Shown: one piece after another, positions 42,127-51,093 of the stretch
Layout of the letters: each line of letters opens with the position of its first letter
How positions within the stretch are numbered: position 1 is the stretch's first letter
Source: Actinoplanes sp. NBRC 103695
Lineage (GTDB): Bacteria; Actinomycetota; Actinomycetes; Mycobacteriales; Micromonosporaceae
Length of the DNA stretch: 64,000 nucleotides
Assembly: GCF_030269485.1 (NCBI RefSeq)
Contig: NZ_BSTL01000003.1
Location: 124,001 to 188,000, forward strand
Reading direction: 5' to 3'
Notes under the pieces: generated by a model
What the model saw: the letters and a program-made list of their open reading frames with translations, nothing else
What the model was told of the DNA's origin: nothing
Database searches by the model: none
Translations under genes and position numbers: made by a program

Positions 42127-43215
42127 CTAGCTCTTCCAGTCGTGGATGACGTGCAGCTCCGGGGCGCCGCCGGTCGGCGGGAGCGTCACCGCGTACAGGT
42201 GCTCCATGTCGTCGGACCAGGTGAGGCCGCGCGGCGCGAGCACGTCCTCGCTGATGTCGATGCGCTTCTCGGGGGCGACGCCGCCGGTCTCGTAGAGGTA
42301 GATGTCGTCGCCGGTCGAGCGGACGCCGCTGACGACGTAGCAGTCGTCGGGCGCGGCCGCGACGGCCAGCGGGTGGTAGCCGGTGTAGTACGAGCCGCGG
42401 CCGGACAGGTTGCTGGTCGCGTACGCCTGGGTGGCGTTGCGGCCGCCGGCGCCGGTCAGCAGCGTCTCGCCGTACTTGTCGAGGCCGATGTCGAACAGGT
42501 TGCTGCCCGGCGCGGTGGACGACGCGCGGGTGCTCAGGCCGTTGTCCTCGGTGATGTCGTAGACGTAGACGGTCGAGAGGCTCAGGTTGAGCTGGGCGGC
42601 GACCAGCGTGCCGGCCTGGTAGGGCTCGCCCTCCTCCACCTCCTCGAAATGCGCGGCGAGCAGCGGCGCTCGCTGGAACCGCAGGTCGCCCTGCACGTTC
42701 AGCTGGTAGACCGGCTCGGGATCGGGGTCCTCCTCGGTCGGTTCGGGCCAGGTGATCCGGCCGATGCCGCCGTTCCAGTTGCCGTCGCAGCCGTGGCCGA
42801 ACCACAGCACGTCGCCGGCGTAGACGAGGTGGGTCGGGCACGTGTTCGCGGGGAGCTGGATCTTGTCGCTCTCCTCGAGGGTGTGCACGTCGATCTCGGT
42901 GATCGCGTCGCCCGAGGTCAGCGCGGCGTAGATCCACTCGGTGTCGTCGTCCTGGGCCAGGCCGGTGGCGCCGTACTGGTTCTTGATCTGCTTGACGACC
43001 TCGCCGTCGAGGTCGGTGACCGTGATGCCGTTGGACGCCGGGCCGCCGCTGATGAAGACCCGGTTGTGCTCGTCGTTGGCGACGAGGTCGCCGTAGCCGG
43101 GCAGTCCCAGGTCGGTGTCGGCCAGCGCCGGCGCCGCGGCCGCGAAAACCCCTAGTGATGTCGTCAATACGACGGCTGACGCCGCCGCGAGCGCACGATT
43201 GATGTGCAGCCTCAT
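42127..43215 (-). CDS. Secreted beta-propeller protein
   Basis: 362 residues from the ATG at 43215 (GGGGGAAG ahead). Signal peptide (ALAAASAVVLTTSLGVFAAA, cleavage near ALA-DTD). The mature protein has repeating four-strand blades (NRVFISGGPASNGITVTDLD, WIYAALTSGDAITEIDVHTL, MEHLYAVTLPPTGGAPELHV), like YVTN/NHL or SMP30-type propellers. Acidic, so probably outside the cell, perhaps binding or scaffold. No catalytic motif. Its upstream side is a long AT-richer non-coding gap. Confidence 0.75.
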   Translation of the reverse strand: MRLHINRALAAASAVVLTTSLGVFAAAAPALADTDLGLPGYGDLVANDEHNRVFISGGPASNGITVTDLDGEVVKQIKNQYGATGLAQDDDTEWIYAALTSGDAITEIDVHTLEESDKIQLPANTCPTHLVYAGDVLWFGHGCDGNWNGGIGRITWPEPTEEDPDPEPVYQLNVQGDLRFQRAPLLAAHFEEVEEGEPYQAGTLVAAQLNLSLSTVYVYDITEDNGLSTRASSTAPGSNLFDIGLDKYGETLLTGAGGRNATQAYATSNLSGRGSYYTGYHPLAVAAAPDDCYVVSGVRSTGDDIYLYETGGVAPEKRIDISEDVLAPRGLTWSDDMEHLYAVTLPPTGGAPELHVIHDWKS

Positions 43216-43697
43216 TTGTCTTCCCCCCGTGGGCACAAAAGCTTGGCGGAGGAAGGCTAACCGCAGCATTGATGATCGCGCGGGACCGTCCGAATGCGAT
43301 TGTCGGCTTCCGGGTAAACGGACAATCCGCCGCACGCAACGGCACTGACCATTGAGGATGGTCGTTGCCATTGTCGTGTGGCGCTGCTAGGTTCACGAGC
43401 AGTTGCCTCATAGCAACGACGCACTTCGCAATAGCGGGTCACTGGTGCCGGCGTACCCGTTCGACTATTTCTTCATACGGGTCCTGTCCCGCCAGTATTC
43501 GCCCGTCTCCTCGCCGTGGTAATACTCGGCCGTGACCGCATCCGGCGAGTGCGCCGCCCTCGCCATGTCCGCCGACCAGAACGCCGCCGGCGCCTTCGGC
43601 GGCGCCGCCTCGGTGGACTGAGCCTGGCAAGAACCGGTCGGACCATGGCATTTTGGCCACTTCTCGGTGCCGGGAGAGCCGCCTACGGTCGACGGTT
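43216..43697. other. 482-bp intergenic gap between divergent genes
   Basis: AT-richer than its neighbours (43216-43440), with dyads such as CCATTGAGGATGG at 43350. It probably holds the promoters of the secreted propeller and of the molybdenum hydroxylase. One weak minus-strand frame is listed separately. No other gene is supported. Confidence 0.5.
43465..43566 (-). CDS. Possible small ORF or gene tail, family unknown
   Basis: 33 codons from ATG; peptide MARAAHSPDAVTAEYYHG then EETGEYWRDRTRMKK. It is polar and protein-like, and the frame stays open upstream to about 43640 (reading APPKAPAAFWSADMARAA). No ribosome-binding site is seen. A remnant C-terminus is as likely as a real small protein. 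Confidence 0.25.
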   Translation of the reverse strand: MARAAHSPDAVTAEYYHGEETGEYWRDRTRMKK

Positions 43698-44186
43698 GTG
43701 AACCAAGTTCTCCGCATCGCCGTCAACGGGACGCTCCGCGAGGTCGATGCCGGAGGTTTCGAGCACCTCCTCGAGCTGCTTCGCGAGGAACTCGGGCTGA
43801 CCGGCACCAAGTCCGGCTGCGAGTCGCGGAGCTGCGGGGCCTGCACGATCCTGCTCGACGACAGCACCGCCTTGGCGTGCGCGATCCGGCCCGAGTCCGT
43901 CGGCGGCGGCCGGGTGCTGACGATCGAGGGACTGGCGGACGGCCCGGACGTGCTGCACGCCGTCCAGCAGGCGTTTCTCGACGAGCAGGTGGGCCAGTGC
44001 GGGTGGTGTACGCCGGCGCAGGTGCTGACCGCGGTCGCCCTGCTGCGGGAGGTCACCGACCCCGGTCCCGATCTCATCCGCCGGCGTCTGTCGGCGGTGC
44101 TGTGCCGCTGTGGCACCTACGAGCGGGCGGTCGCCGCCGTTGCCCGGGCCGCCGCGACGGCATCCGCGCGAAGCGGCGCCGAGTGA
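43698..44186 (+). CDS. [2Fe-2S] small subunit of a molybdenum hydroxylase
   Basis: 162 residues, GTG start. Plant-ferredoxin-type cluster: Cys41, Cys46, Cys49, Cys61 (GCESRSCGACTILL ... LACAI). Second, all-alpha cluster: Cys101, Cys104 (QCGWCTP) and Cys136, Cys138 (LCRCGTY). This is the standard small subunit of the xanthine-dehydrogenase superfamily, of IorA/CoxS type. The large subunit begins inside the stop codon and no FAD subunit is nearby, as in isoquinoline 1-oxidoreductase. Passes electrons from the Mo site to an unknown acceptor. Confidence 0.92.
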   Translation: MNQVLRIAVNGTLREVDAGGFEHLLELLREELGLTGTKSGCESRSCGACTILLDDSTALACAIRPESVGGGRVLTIEGLADGPDVLHAVQQAFLDEQVGQCGWCTPAQVLTAVALLREVTDPGPDLIRRRLSAVLCRCGTYERAVAAVARAAATASARSGAE

Positions 44187-46213
44187 AGTCCGGCCGGCCC
44201 CGGCGCGGGGGAGCGGCGCTGCCGAATGTGCTCCGGCGCCTGCTGACCGACCAGGGTCTGCCGGGCGGAACCCCGCCGTTCAAGGGCCGGGCGCCGGCAC
44301 CCGCAACCTGGTGTGACGTCGATCCGGACGGCACCGTGCACTTCTACCTGCCGAAGGCCGAGCTGGGCCAGGGCTCCCAGACCGTGCTGGCGCAGATCCT
44401 CGCCGGCGAGCTCGGCGCCGATCTCGACAAGGTTGTTCTCCACCACCCGGACACCGAGCGCGGCTTTCCGCTCGGCTGGATGACGGTGGTCGGCGGCAGC
44501 ACGGCCGAACTGATGCGGGTGCCCGCGCTCCGGGCAGCGGCCCGGTTGAACGCGCGGCGCCGCGGCCAGGCCGGCGGCACCCCTGGATCCGGTGGGCTGC
44601 TCGGCGTTTCGGTGCCGCGGATCGACCTGCCGTCGAAGGTGACCGGCGCGGCGGTCTTCACCTCGGACGTACGTCTGCCCGGCATGCTCTACGGCGCGCT
44701 GCTGCTGCCGCCACGGCACGGCGCGTCCTTGGAGAGTGTCTCCGGTGTCGAGGAGGCACGCCGGGCGCCCGGCGTCGTACACGTCATCGTAGACCCCACC
44801 ACCGGCCTGATCGCCGCTGCGGCCGGGCGCACCCACCAGGCGCGCGCCGCACTTTCCCTGCTGCGGCCGCGCTGGCAGGGCGGATCCGACGCCGGCCAGG
44901 ACACCATCGAAGCCGCGGTCGATGTCCGGCGCACACCGGCACACCGCATCCAGAACGTCGGCGACGTGGCAAAGCCGGCTCCACGGCCGGCGCGCCGGTT
45001 GGTCGCCGAGTACCGGACGTCGATGGTGGTGGCCGCGCCGCCCGAGCCCCCGGTGGCCGTCGCCGAGATCACCGGCGACCGGGCGACGGTGTACTCGTCC
45101 ACCCAGAACCCGGCGCTGGTCCAGGACGCGGTGGCCAGGGCTCTGGGCCGCTGGCGCCGCGAGATACGCGTCGTCGTTCCGTACGTCGGAGGCTCCTTCG
45201 GCCGCAAGCACGGCTATCTGGGCGATCCCGCCGCGGCGGCGGCTCTGCTGGCCGCGGCGACCGGTCGTCCCGTGCATCTGGCCTGGACCCGGCACCAGGA
45301 TCAGCTCAACGGCCCGAAGCGACCGCCGAGCCATCACGTCATGGAGGCGGGCATCGGCGACGGCGGGGATCTGCTGGCCCTGCGGCACCGGTTCGCCGTC
45401 GGCGACGCCAGCGGCGGCTGGCCCAGTTCCAGCCGGGCCGCACGGGCAACCGACGTCGACCTCTTCTCGGTCTTCGGAGCCCACCTGCTCTACCGGGGCA
45501 TCCCGAACCTGCGGGTCGACTACGGCCGGGTGCCGTTGCCCTCGACGGTCGAGCTCGCGCCGATGCGTTCCCTCAGCACACACACCAACCTCTTCGCGAT
45601 CGAGAGCTTCCTTGACGAGGTCGCGTTCGACCTCGGCGTCGATCCCCTCGAACTCCGTCTCCGGCACCTGTCGGACGACGAACACGGGCGCCGTCTGCGC
45701 CGCGTCCTGGAAACGGTGGCCGCCGAGGCGAACTGGGGTTCGCCGGCGCCGGGCACCGGCCGGGGCATCGCCTGCTGCGCCTACGGCAAGACCGTCACCG
45801 CCCAGGTCGTCCAGGTCAGAGCCGACGACACGGGTACGGGTACGGCGCCGATCGTGATCGACGAGGTGGTCGCGGCCGCCGACGGCCGTACGGTGAACCC
45901 GGCGATCACCCGCTCCCAGGTGGAGGGCGCCGTCGTCATGGGCCTGAGCTGGGCGCTCGGGGAACGCGTCACTCTTCGCCGGGGGCAGGTCGTCGAGAGC
46001 GACCTCGACCGGTACACGATCCTCAGGGCGGACGCCTCACCGCGCGTGCGAACCGTTCTCGTCGACGGCGACCACTGGGGCGGCGGCGTCAACGAGGCCG
46101 GCGCCGGCCCGGCCGCGGCCGCGCTCGCCAACGCCGTACACGCCCTCACCGGCACCCGGATCCGGACGTTGCCGCTGTTCCCGCCGCCGAACACATCGGA
46201 GGCATCACCATGA
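44183..46213 (+). CDS. Molybdopterin-binding large subunit, IorB/XdhA-type hydroxylase
   Basis: 676 residues; GTG overlaps the previous stop (GTGA). FHYLP-type opening (VHFYLPKAELGQGSQTVLAQ), the fold's GGSTAELMRVPALRAAA, YSSTQNPALVQDAVARALGR, VPYVGGSFGRKHG, and at the end NEAGAGPAAAALANAVHAL with the Glu that acts as base at the Mo centre. No signal peptide; IorB relatives are often longer (roughly 700 or more residues). It hydroxylates a heterocycle or aldehyde; the adjacent amidohydrolase suggests ring cleavage later on. No Mo-cofactor accessory (XdhC) gene is in this unit. Confidence 0.88.
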   Translation: MKSGRPRRGGAALPNVLRRLLTDQGLPGGTPPFKGRAPAPATWCDVDPDGTVHFYLPKAELGQGSQTVLAQILAGELGADLDKVVLHHPDTERGFPLGWMTVVGGSTAELMRVPALRAAARLNARRRGQAGGTPGSGGLLGVSVPRIDLPSKVTGAAVFTSDVRLPGMLYGALLLPPRHGASLESVSGVEEARRAPGVVHVIVDPTTGLIAAAAGRTHQARAALSLLRPRWQGGSDAGQDTIEAAVDVRRTPAHRIQNVGDVAKPAPRPARRLVAEYRTSMVVAAPPEPPVAVAEITGDRATVYSSTQNPALVQDAVARALGRWRREIRVVVPYVGGSFGRKHGYLGDPAAAAALLAAATGRPVHLAWTRHQDQLNGPKRPPSHHVMEAGIGDGGDLLALRHRFAVGDASGGWPSSSRAARATDVDLFSVFGAHLLYRGIPNLRVDYGRVPLPSTVELAPMRSLSTHTNLFAIESFLDEVAFDLGVDPLELRLRHLSDDEHGRRLRRVLETVAAEANWGSPAPGTGRGIACCAYGKTVTAQVVQVRADDTGTGTAPIVIDEVVAAADGRTVNPAITRSQVEGAVVMGLSWALGERVTLRRGQVVESDLDRYTILRADASPRVRTVLVDGDHWGGGVNEAGAGPAAAALANAVHALTGTRIRTLPLFPPPNTSEASP

Positions 46214-46317
46214 GCGGGCTCACCACCACGATCGCGGCCGCTGACGGCACGAAGCTCGCCACAAGAGCCTTCGCCGGACGCGACAGCTACCTGAAGCTGC
46301 TGCTCTCCGTCGTGTGA
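46210..46317 (+). pseudogene. Truncated alpha/beta-hydrolase start
   Basis: An ATG overlaps the stop of the large subunit (ATGA) and gives 35 codons, GLTTTIAAADGTKLATRAFA then GRDSYLKLLLSVV, before TGA. The first 23 residues are the usual start of an alpha/beta hydrolase (TxxDGTxLxxRxxxG), but no nucleophile region follows; the rest is lost. Its end runs into the convergent methyltransferase gene. Suggests the operon once had a third enzyme. Confidence 0.5.
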
Positions 46318-47129
46318 GTCCACGCGCCGAACTGCGCGGGGCCGACGATCTGGCTGCCCTGTTCGTCGAGGGCCGCGCCGAGCCGGTCACCCAGTGAGTC
46401 GTCGTAGGACAGCCCGGCCGGCAGCGTCAGGCCGGTGGCGGTCAGCGCGGGTTCCAGGCTCAGCAAGGACATCGCCAGCCAGTCCACGATCATCGACTCG
46501 GAGCCCGCGCCGACCGGGGTGAACGACTGAATCTCCGGAGCCGGCAGTCCCGCGTCGACGAACGTCGGATGGAGCCGCCTCCCGAAACCCGGCTGAGCGC
46601 CGCCGGCCCGGAACACCTCGGCCACCAGCCGATAGCTGTCATCCCACACGTCACACGCCGGCCAGGTCGGTTGCGCTTCGGTCATGTCGATCTCGTGAAA
46701 GATCACCACTCCTCCGGTACGGAGCAGCCGGGTCAACCGGCGCAGTGTTTTCCCGGGATCGGGCAGGTAGAGCAGGATGTACCGGCCGACGATCGCATCG
46801 AACCGGGTGTCGGCGTCGAAGTCGTCCAACGCCGCCGTCCGGAACTCGACGCGTCCGGAGTAGCCGGCCTCCTGGGCGCGCCTGGTCGCCCGTTCGACGG
46901 ACCGTGCGTCGCGGTCAACGCCGACCACGTGTCCAGCGGCGCCCACGATGTCGGCGGCCGCCATCGACACGTCACCCGCCCCGGCGCCGAGATCGAGAAC
47001 CGTCATCCCCTCGCGCAGGCCGCCGGAGCGGAAGAAGCTCTCCGTCCACGGTTGCAGCAGGCGCGCCTGGGCCCGCAGGCGTCGATGTTCCGCTTCCGAA
47101 TAGCCCAGGACATAGCCGTCGTCGCTCAT
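46287..47129 (-). CDS. Class I SAM-dependent methyltransferase
   Basis: 280 residues. SAM motif I TVLDLGAGAGDVSMAAADIV (GxGxG), acidic strand-2 end HVVGVDRDARSVERATRRAQ, then RFDAIVGRYILLYLPDPGKT (motif II) and LLRTGGVVIFHEIDM. Methyltransferase_11/25-like; small-molecule acceptor. The start codon lies next to an SDR stump, and the preceding amidohydrolase is on the same strand, so they were probably one operon before the stump decayed. Substrate unknown. Confidence 0.88.
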   Translation of the reverse strand: MSDDGYVLGYSEAEHRRLRAQARLLQPWTESFFRSGGLREGMTVLDLGAGAGDVSMAAADIVGAAGHVVGVDRDARSVERATRRAQEAGYSGRVEFRTAALDDFDADTRFDAIVGRYILLYLPDPGKTLRRLTRLLRTGGVVIFHEIDMTEAQPTWPACDVWDDSYRLVAEVFRAGGAQPGFGRRLHPTFVDAGLPAPEIQSFTPVGAGSESMIVDWLAMSLLSLEPALTATGLTLPAGLSYDDSLGDRLGAALDEQGSQIVGPAQFGAWTHTTESSSFR

Positions 47130-47305
47130 CCGATCCTCCTTCGATATCGGTCAGGTGACCCGGTGACGAGAACCGTCCTGCCGATGCGGCCGAGGTCGGC
47201 GAACGCCTGATCGACGACCGTACGCAGGGCGCTCGTGCCGGTGACGTCCAGGGAGGCGCGCCACAACCGGTCGGCGTGACGGAGAGCCAGGTCGTCGAGG
47301 GTTTC
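47126..47305 (-). pseudogene. Decayed short-chain dehydrogenase gene
   Basis: An ATG overlaps the amidohydrolase stop (CAATGA at 47312-47307), but that frame gives nonsense. Shifted by one base, the next 60 codons read ETLDDLALRHADRLWRASLD then VTGTSALRTVVDQAFADLGR, the middle of a classical SDR (DVTDxxAVxxVVDxAxxxLGRID). The Rossmann motif and the catalytic Tyr are missing on either side. Internal deletions of both ends explain this. It ends at the methyltransferase start. Confidence 0.6.
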
Positions 47306-47308
47306 CGG

Positions 47309-48532
47309 TCATTGCCCGGAGCGCTGTTTGACCCGGCGGCCGGTCTGCCAGACCTCGCGAACCCGGCCGGGATCGGCGAGCACGGCGATGTCGTCGAGCG
47401 GGTTGTCGTCGAGGATCAGCAGGTCCGCGTCGTAACCGGTGGCGAGCTGCCCGGACCGCGGTCCCTGAGGTCCGAGCGTGGCCGGGCCGTTCGCGGTCGC
47501 CGCCTCGATCGCCTCCAGCGGACTGAACCCGGCCTCGACCAGCAGCGTCAGCTCCTCGCCGTGCCGGCCCCAGTCGCCGGCGCCGATGTCGGTTCCCATC
47601 GCGACGGTGACACCGCTCCGATGCGCCAGCGCGACCGCCTCGGCATGCCGTTCCGCCACCGCGAGCATCTTCGGCCGGGCGTACGGCGGAAGCCGGCTCG
47701 GATCCGACACCGCGGACGCGACGATCAACCGGGTGGGCACCAGGATCGCGCCCGTCTCGCGCATCGCGGCCGCGCATTCCTCGTCGAGGTAGGTGCCGTG
47801 CTCGATCGTGCGTACCCCGGCCTCCAAGGCGGCGATCATGCCGGGCTTGCCGTGGCAGTGCGCGGCCACCACCCGCTCGGCGAGGCCGGCCACCTCGACC
47901 ATGATGCGCAGCTCGGCGGCGGTGAACTGCTGATGGATCGGATCGTCCACCTCGGACATGACACCGCCGGAGGCACACACCTTGATCACCTTGGCGTTGC
48001 GTCGCAGCTGCTCGCGGACCACCCGCGCGCACTCGGCCTCGCCGTCGGCGACCCGGAGCTCGCCCGAGTGCGCTCCGAAGTCGTGCACCCATGGCAGCGG
48101 AAAGCTGTGCAGGTCGACGTGGCCGCCGGTGGGTGAGATGACGGCGCCTGCCGCGTGGATCGCCGGGCCGGGAATCGTCCCGTCGGCCACCGCCGGCGCG
48201 ATGTCGACGCCGAGGCCGCCCAGCTCCCGGATGCTCGTCACCCCGGCGTCCAGCGCGGCCCGCAGGCCGGCGACGCCTCGGGCGGCACGCAGGGCGATCG
48301 GCTCGCGCGGCAGCATCGCCAGGTCCGGCACGATCTGCCCGAGCAGGTGCGCGTGACAGTCCCACATCCCGGGCATGACGACGGGCGCCCGGACCACGTC
48401 CGCGTCCGGAGTTGACGGAGCCTCCACGGCCGGGCCGGCGTAGGTGATCGTCGGGCCGTCGAGCACGACGACGGCATCGGTGACCGGGGCGCCACGTCCC
48501 GGAATCATCAGATCGGCTTCGATGCGCTGCAC
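47309..48532 (-). CDS. Amidohydrolase, imidazolonepropionase/Xaa-Pro-dipeptidase-like
   Basis: 407 residues. Metal-site motifs in order: MWDCHAHLLG (HxH), KVIKVCASGGVMS (bridging Lys), VVAAHCHGKPGMI (His), TIEHGTYLDE (His) and AMGTDIGAGDWG (Asp). A binuclear zinc amidohydrolase hydrolysing an amide, carbamate or cyclic amide; the closest named kinds are secondary-amine N-acyl hydrolases. A clearly paralogous gene ends the neighbouring cassette (56273-57508). The upstream gap with the AraC gene is 98 bases and is probably shared control. Cytoplasmic. Confidence 0.88.
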   Translation of the reverse strand: MQRIEADLMIPGRGAPVTDAVVVLDGPTITYAGPAVEAPSTPDADVVRAPVVMPGMWDCHAHLLGQIVPDLAMLPREPIALRAARGVAGLRAALDAGVTSIRELGGLGVDIAPAVADGTIPGPAIHAAGAVISPTGGHVDLHSFPLPWVHDFGAHSGELRVADGEAECARVVREQLRRNAKVIKVCASGGVMSEVDDPIHQQFTAAELRIMVEVAGLAERVVAAHCHGKPGMIAALEAGVRTIEHGTYLDEECAAAMRETGAILVPTRLIVASAVSDPSRLPPYARPKMLAVAERHAEAVALAHRSGVTVAMGTDIGAGDWGRHGEELTLLVEAGFSPLEAIEAATANGPATLGPQGPRSGQLATGYDADLLILDDNPLDDIAVLADPGRVREVWQTGRRVKQRSGQ

Positions 48533-48630
48533 GAGAACACTCTAGGACCCGGATTGTTCGCCCACGACGGCGGTGGCAAGATTGCCGACGAGCGACTGTT
48601 TTCTGCCGTACGAGGATGGAGGTCGAAGCC

Positions 48631-49611
48631 GTGCACACCGTGGTCGTCCTCGCCCTCCCCGGCACGATCGCCTTCGACCTCGCCACCCCGATCGAGGTGC
48701 TCGGACGAGTGCCGCTGCCCGGCGGGAAGTCGGGCTACGAGGTGCTGGTCTGCGGCAGCGAGCCGATCATCGACGCCGGCCCGCTGCGGCTGGCGGTCGA
48801 CCACGGCCTCGACGCGCTGCGAACCGCCGACACGATCATCGTGCCCGGTCGCCGGGACCCCACCGCGCCGCTGCCCACCGCCGCGCTGGCGGCGCTGCGG
48901 GCCGCTGCCGACGCGGGAACCCGCATGGCTTCGATCTGCGTCGGCACCTTCACCCTGGCGGCGGCCGGCCTGCTCGACGACCGGCGAGCGACGACGCACT
49001 GGGCGGCAGCCGATCTGCTCCGCGCGACCTACCCGCGGGTCAAGGTCGACCCCGATGTTCTGTACGTCGACGACGGGCAGTTCGTCACCTCGGCCGGCGC
49101 CACCGCGGGCGTCGACATGTGCCTGCACCTGATCAGCCTCGACTACGGCGCCGCGATCGCCGCCGACGCGTCCCGGCTGGCCGTGGCCGCGCTGCACCGC
49201 GACGGCGGCCAGGCGCAGTTCATCCCCCGCCCCAGCGCTCCCGCCGCGCAGACCGGCCTCGGCGAGGTGCTGCAATGGCTGGAGGCGCACGTCGAGCGGG
49301 ACCTCACGCTGGCCGACGTCGCCGCGCGGGCCGGGCTCAGCACCCGGACGCTCAACCGGCGCTTCCGCGACGAGACCGGGCACACCCCGATGCAGTGGGT
49401 CAACGCGGTACGCGTGCGACGGGCCCAGGAACTCCTGCAGAGCACCGACCACGGCGTCGACCGGATCGCGCACCTGGTCGGTTTCGCCTCACCGGCTCAG
49501 TTCCGGCTGCAGTTCAAGCGACACAGTGGAGTGCCGCCGCAGTCGTATCGCAACACGTTCCGCTTCCCTCATCGGGGCGCGCAGATATCGGGCTCTGCAG
49601 GAAAAGCGTAA
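48631..49611 (+). CDS. GlxA-type AraC-family transcriptional regulator
   Basis: 326 residues from the GTG at 48631, eight bases after GGAGG (an ATG at 48616 has its site touching it). N-terminal DJ-1/PfpI-like domain (TVVVLALPGTIAFDLATPIE ... RMASICVGTFTLAAAGLLDD, with the nucleophile-position Cys), C-terminal double HTH of AraC (DLTLADVAARAGLSTRTLNR, VDRIAHLVGFASPAQFRLQF). Activates catabolic genes on binding a small molecule. It diverges from the amidohydrolase gene, so it likely controls that gene and perhaps the molybdenum hydroxylase. Confidence 0.88.
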   Translation: MHTVVVLALPGTIAFDLATPIEVLGRVPLPGGKSGYEVLVCGSEPIIDAGPLRLAVDHGLDALRTADTIIVPGRRDPTAPLPTAALAALRAAADAGTRMASICVGTFTLAAAGLLDDRRATTHWAAADLLRATYPRVKVDPDVLYVDDGQFVTSAGATAGVDMCLHLISLDYGAAIAADASRLAVAALHRDGGQAQFIPRPSAPAAQTGLGEVLQWLEAHVERDLTLADVAARAGLSTRTLNRRFRDETGHTPMQWVNAVRVRRAQELLQSTDHGVDRIAHLVGFASPAQFRLQFKRHSGVPPQSYRNTFRFPHRGAQISGSAGKA

Positions 49612-50003
49612 CCAATCGATTGCGCCGCTTTCGAACTCCGGCGTCCTGTTCGCACCCTGGTTTCAGCTTTCCCGTCGACGCTGGATCGCGGCGCCCTCCG
49701 GCCGCACATTGGGCATTGTCCAACAGTCGCCAAGGCATCGGGGGAACGTCTCTTGGACTTGGCTGGAGCCTGAAGCGCGTCCTGGGGGTGGGCGGACGAC
49801 TCGGCGCGGTCGCCCACCCGCGCCTCTTCCCGTACGGTCAACTGACCAAGACGGTCGCGAGGGATCGGGCAGACGGCATGGCACATGCCCCAGACCGTGA
49901 GGTGCCCCCGTCGTGAGCCCAAGGGGCGCCCCGGGCGCCCGCCGGTGCAAGGAGTGCCGGGCTTTCTGCCGACGACGCGTTCTCGCGAGTAGCGTTCACC
50001 GGC
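49612..50003. other. 392-bp intergenic gap
   Basis: Two hairpins are visible: GGGTGGGCG (49786-49794) with CGCCCACCC (49811-49819), and the palindrome GGGCGCCCCGGGCGCCC (49924-49940). The first may end the AraC transcript. No promoter resembling the shared cassette-2 promoter is seen, and no gene. Confidence 0.5.
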
Positions 50004-50903
50004 GTGCACCTGGATCTGAACCTGCTGGTCGTGCTGGATGCCCTGCTCGACGAGGGCAGCGTGATGGGCGCGGCCGAGCGGCTGCATCTGTCGTCGCCGG
50101 CGATCAGCCGCAGCCTCGGCCGGCTCCGCAAGCTGACCGGTGACGACATCCTGGTTCGCACGGGGCGCACCATGGTTCCGACGCCGTACGCGACGGCGAT
50201 CCGGGAGGACGTCCGCCTGCTGCTCAGCCAGGCCCATGACGTGCTGGTGCCGAGCCGGACACTGGATCTCGACCGGTTGGAACGCACTTTCACGCTGCAG
50301 TGCCATGACGGACTCGCCACGGCGCTGACCCCGGCGTTGCTGCGCCGAGTGCAGGAGAACGCACCGCGGGTACGGCTTCGCATCCTGACCGAGAGTTCCG
50401 TCGACACGGGCGATCTCCGGCGCGGCCGTGTCGACGTGGAACTCAGCGAGGACCAGCCGGATCCGGCGGAGTTCCGTTCCGAAACGCTCGGCTCCGATCC
50501 CCTCGTGGTGGCGATGCGTTCCGGACACCCGTGCGGCGGGCAACTCGACCTGCGGGCCTACGCCTCGTATCCGCATGTGGTCGTATCGCGGCGTGGCCGT
50601 CTCGCCGGGCCGATCGACGAGGTGCTCGCCGCGGAAGGCCTGCGACGTAACGTGTCCGCGGCGGTGACGACCGGCGCCATGGCTCTGCACGCGGCCAGCC
50701 GCAGCGACATGCTGGTCACCACGACGGCGCTCGTCAGCCGGCCGCTCGTCGAGGCCTTCAACATGATCTGCGTGCCGTTGCCGGCCGCTTTCCCGGCGGC
50801 TTCGATCAACTGCAACTGGCATCAGCGCTACGACTCCGATCTGGCTCACACCTGGCTGCGGGACCAGGTGCGGGCCGCGGTCACGGACCTCGTCGCCGGT
50901 TGA
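50004..50903 (+). CDS. LysR-family transcriptional regulator
   Basis: 299 residues, GTG start. N-terminal winged helix: LDLNLLVVLDALLDEGSVMG, AAERLHLSSPAISRSLGRLR, DDILVRTGRTMVPTPYA. The effector half has two Rossmann-like lobes (TFTLQCHDGLATALTPALLR, SDPLVVAMRSGHPCGG); NodD/PcpR-like in style. It begins the second catabolic cassette. The two matching dyad promoters downstream (50955 and 52522) are its likely targets, the first only about 50 bases after its own stop. Confidence 0.9.
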   Translation: MHLDLNLLVVLDALLDEGSVMGAAERLHLSSPAISRSLGRLRKLTGDDILVRTGRTMVPTPYATAIREDVRLLLSQAHDVLVPSRTLDLDRLERTFTLQCHDGLATALTPALLRRVQENAPRVRLRILTESSVDTGDLRRGRVDVELSEDQPDPAEFRSETLGSDPLVVAMRSGHPCGGQLDLRAYASYPHVVVSRRGRLAGPIDEVLAAEGLRRNVSAAVTTGAMALHAASRSDMLVTTTALVSRPLVEAFNMICVPLPAAFPAASINCNWHQRYDSDLAHTWLRDQVRAAVTDLVAG

Positions 50904-50954
50904 GCCAAGGGCGGCACGGCGTGAATTGCGAGAGCCGTACGCCGATTGCGTGAC

Positions 50955-51013
50955 GGTAAACCGTCGATTTACCGAATGGCATTGGATTTCGTGCGGCACG
51001 GGATTTAGCGTGG
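50955..51013 (+). promoter_or_regulatory. Promoter A: GTAAA-N7-TTTAC dyad, -35 TTGGAT, -10 TTTAGC
   Basis: The dyad GGTAAACCGTCGATTTACC (50955-50973) is followed by TTGGAT (50982-50987), a 16-base spacer, and TTTAGCGTGG (51004-51013). Every element sits at the same spacing as in promoter B (52522-52579). It drives the TauE-like and DedA genes, leaving a leader of about 78 bases. Confidence 0.65.
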
Positions 51014-51093
51014 CTCATCGATCAGCGCCCGCGACGGTGTCGCGCAATCGAAGCCATGACGTTTATCGAACGTCAGCCTACTGACGATCCCGG

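Noticed and set aside
43525..43620. Short plus-strand frame beginning at a GTG
   Set aside because: Ala/Gly-rich, no ribosome-binding site; the opposite strand has the more protein-like reading.
49741..49916. Plus-strand frame ending VPPS after the AraC gene
   Set aside because: Only a tail of a frame that overlaps the AraC gene; no start, no family resemblance.
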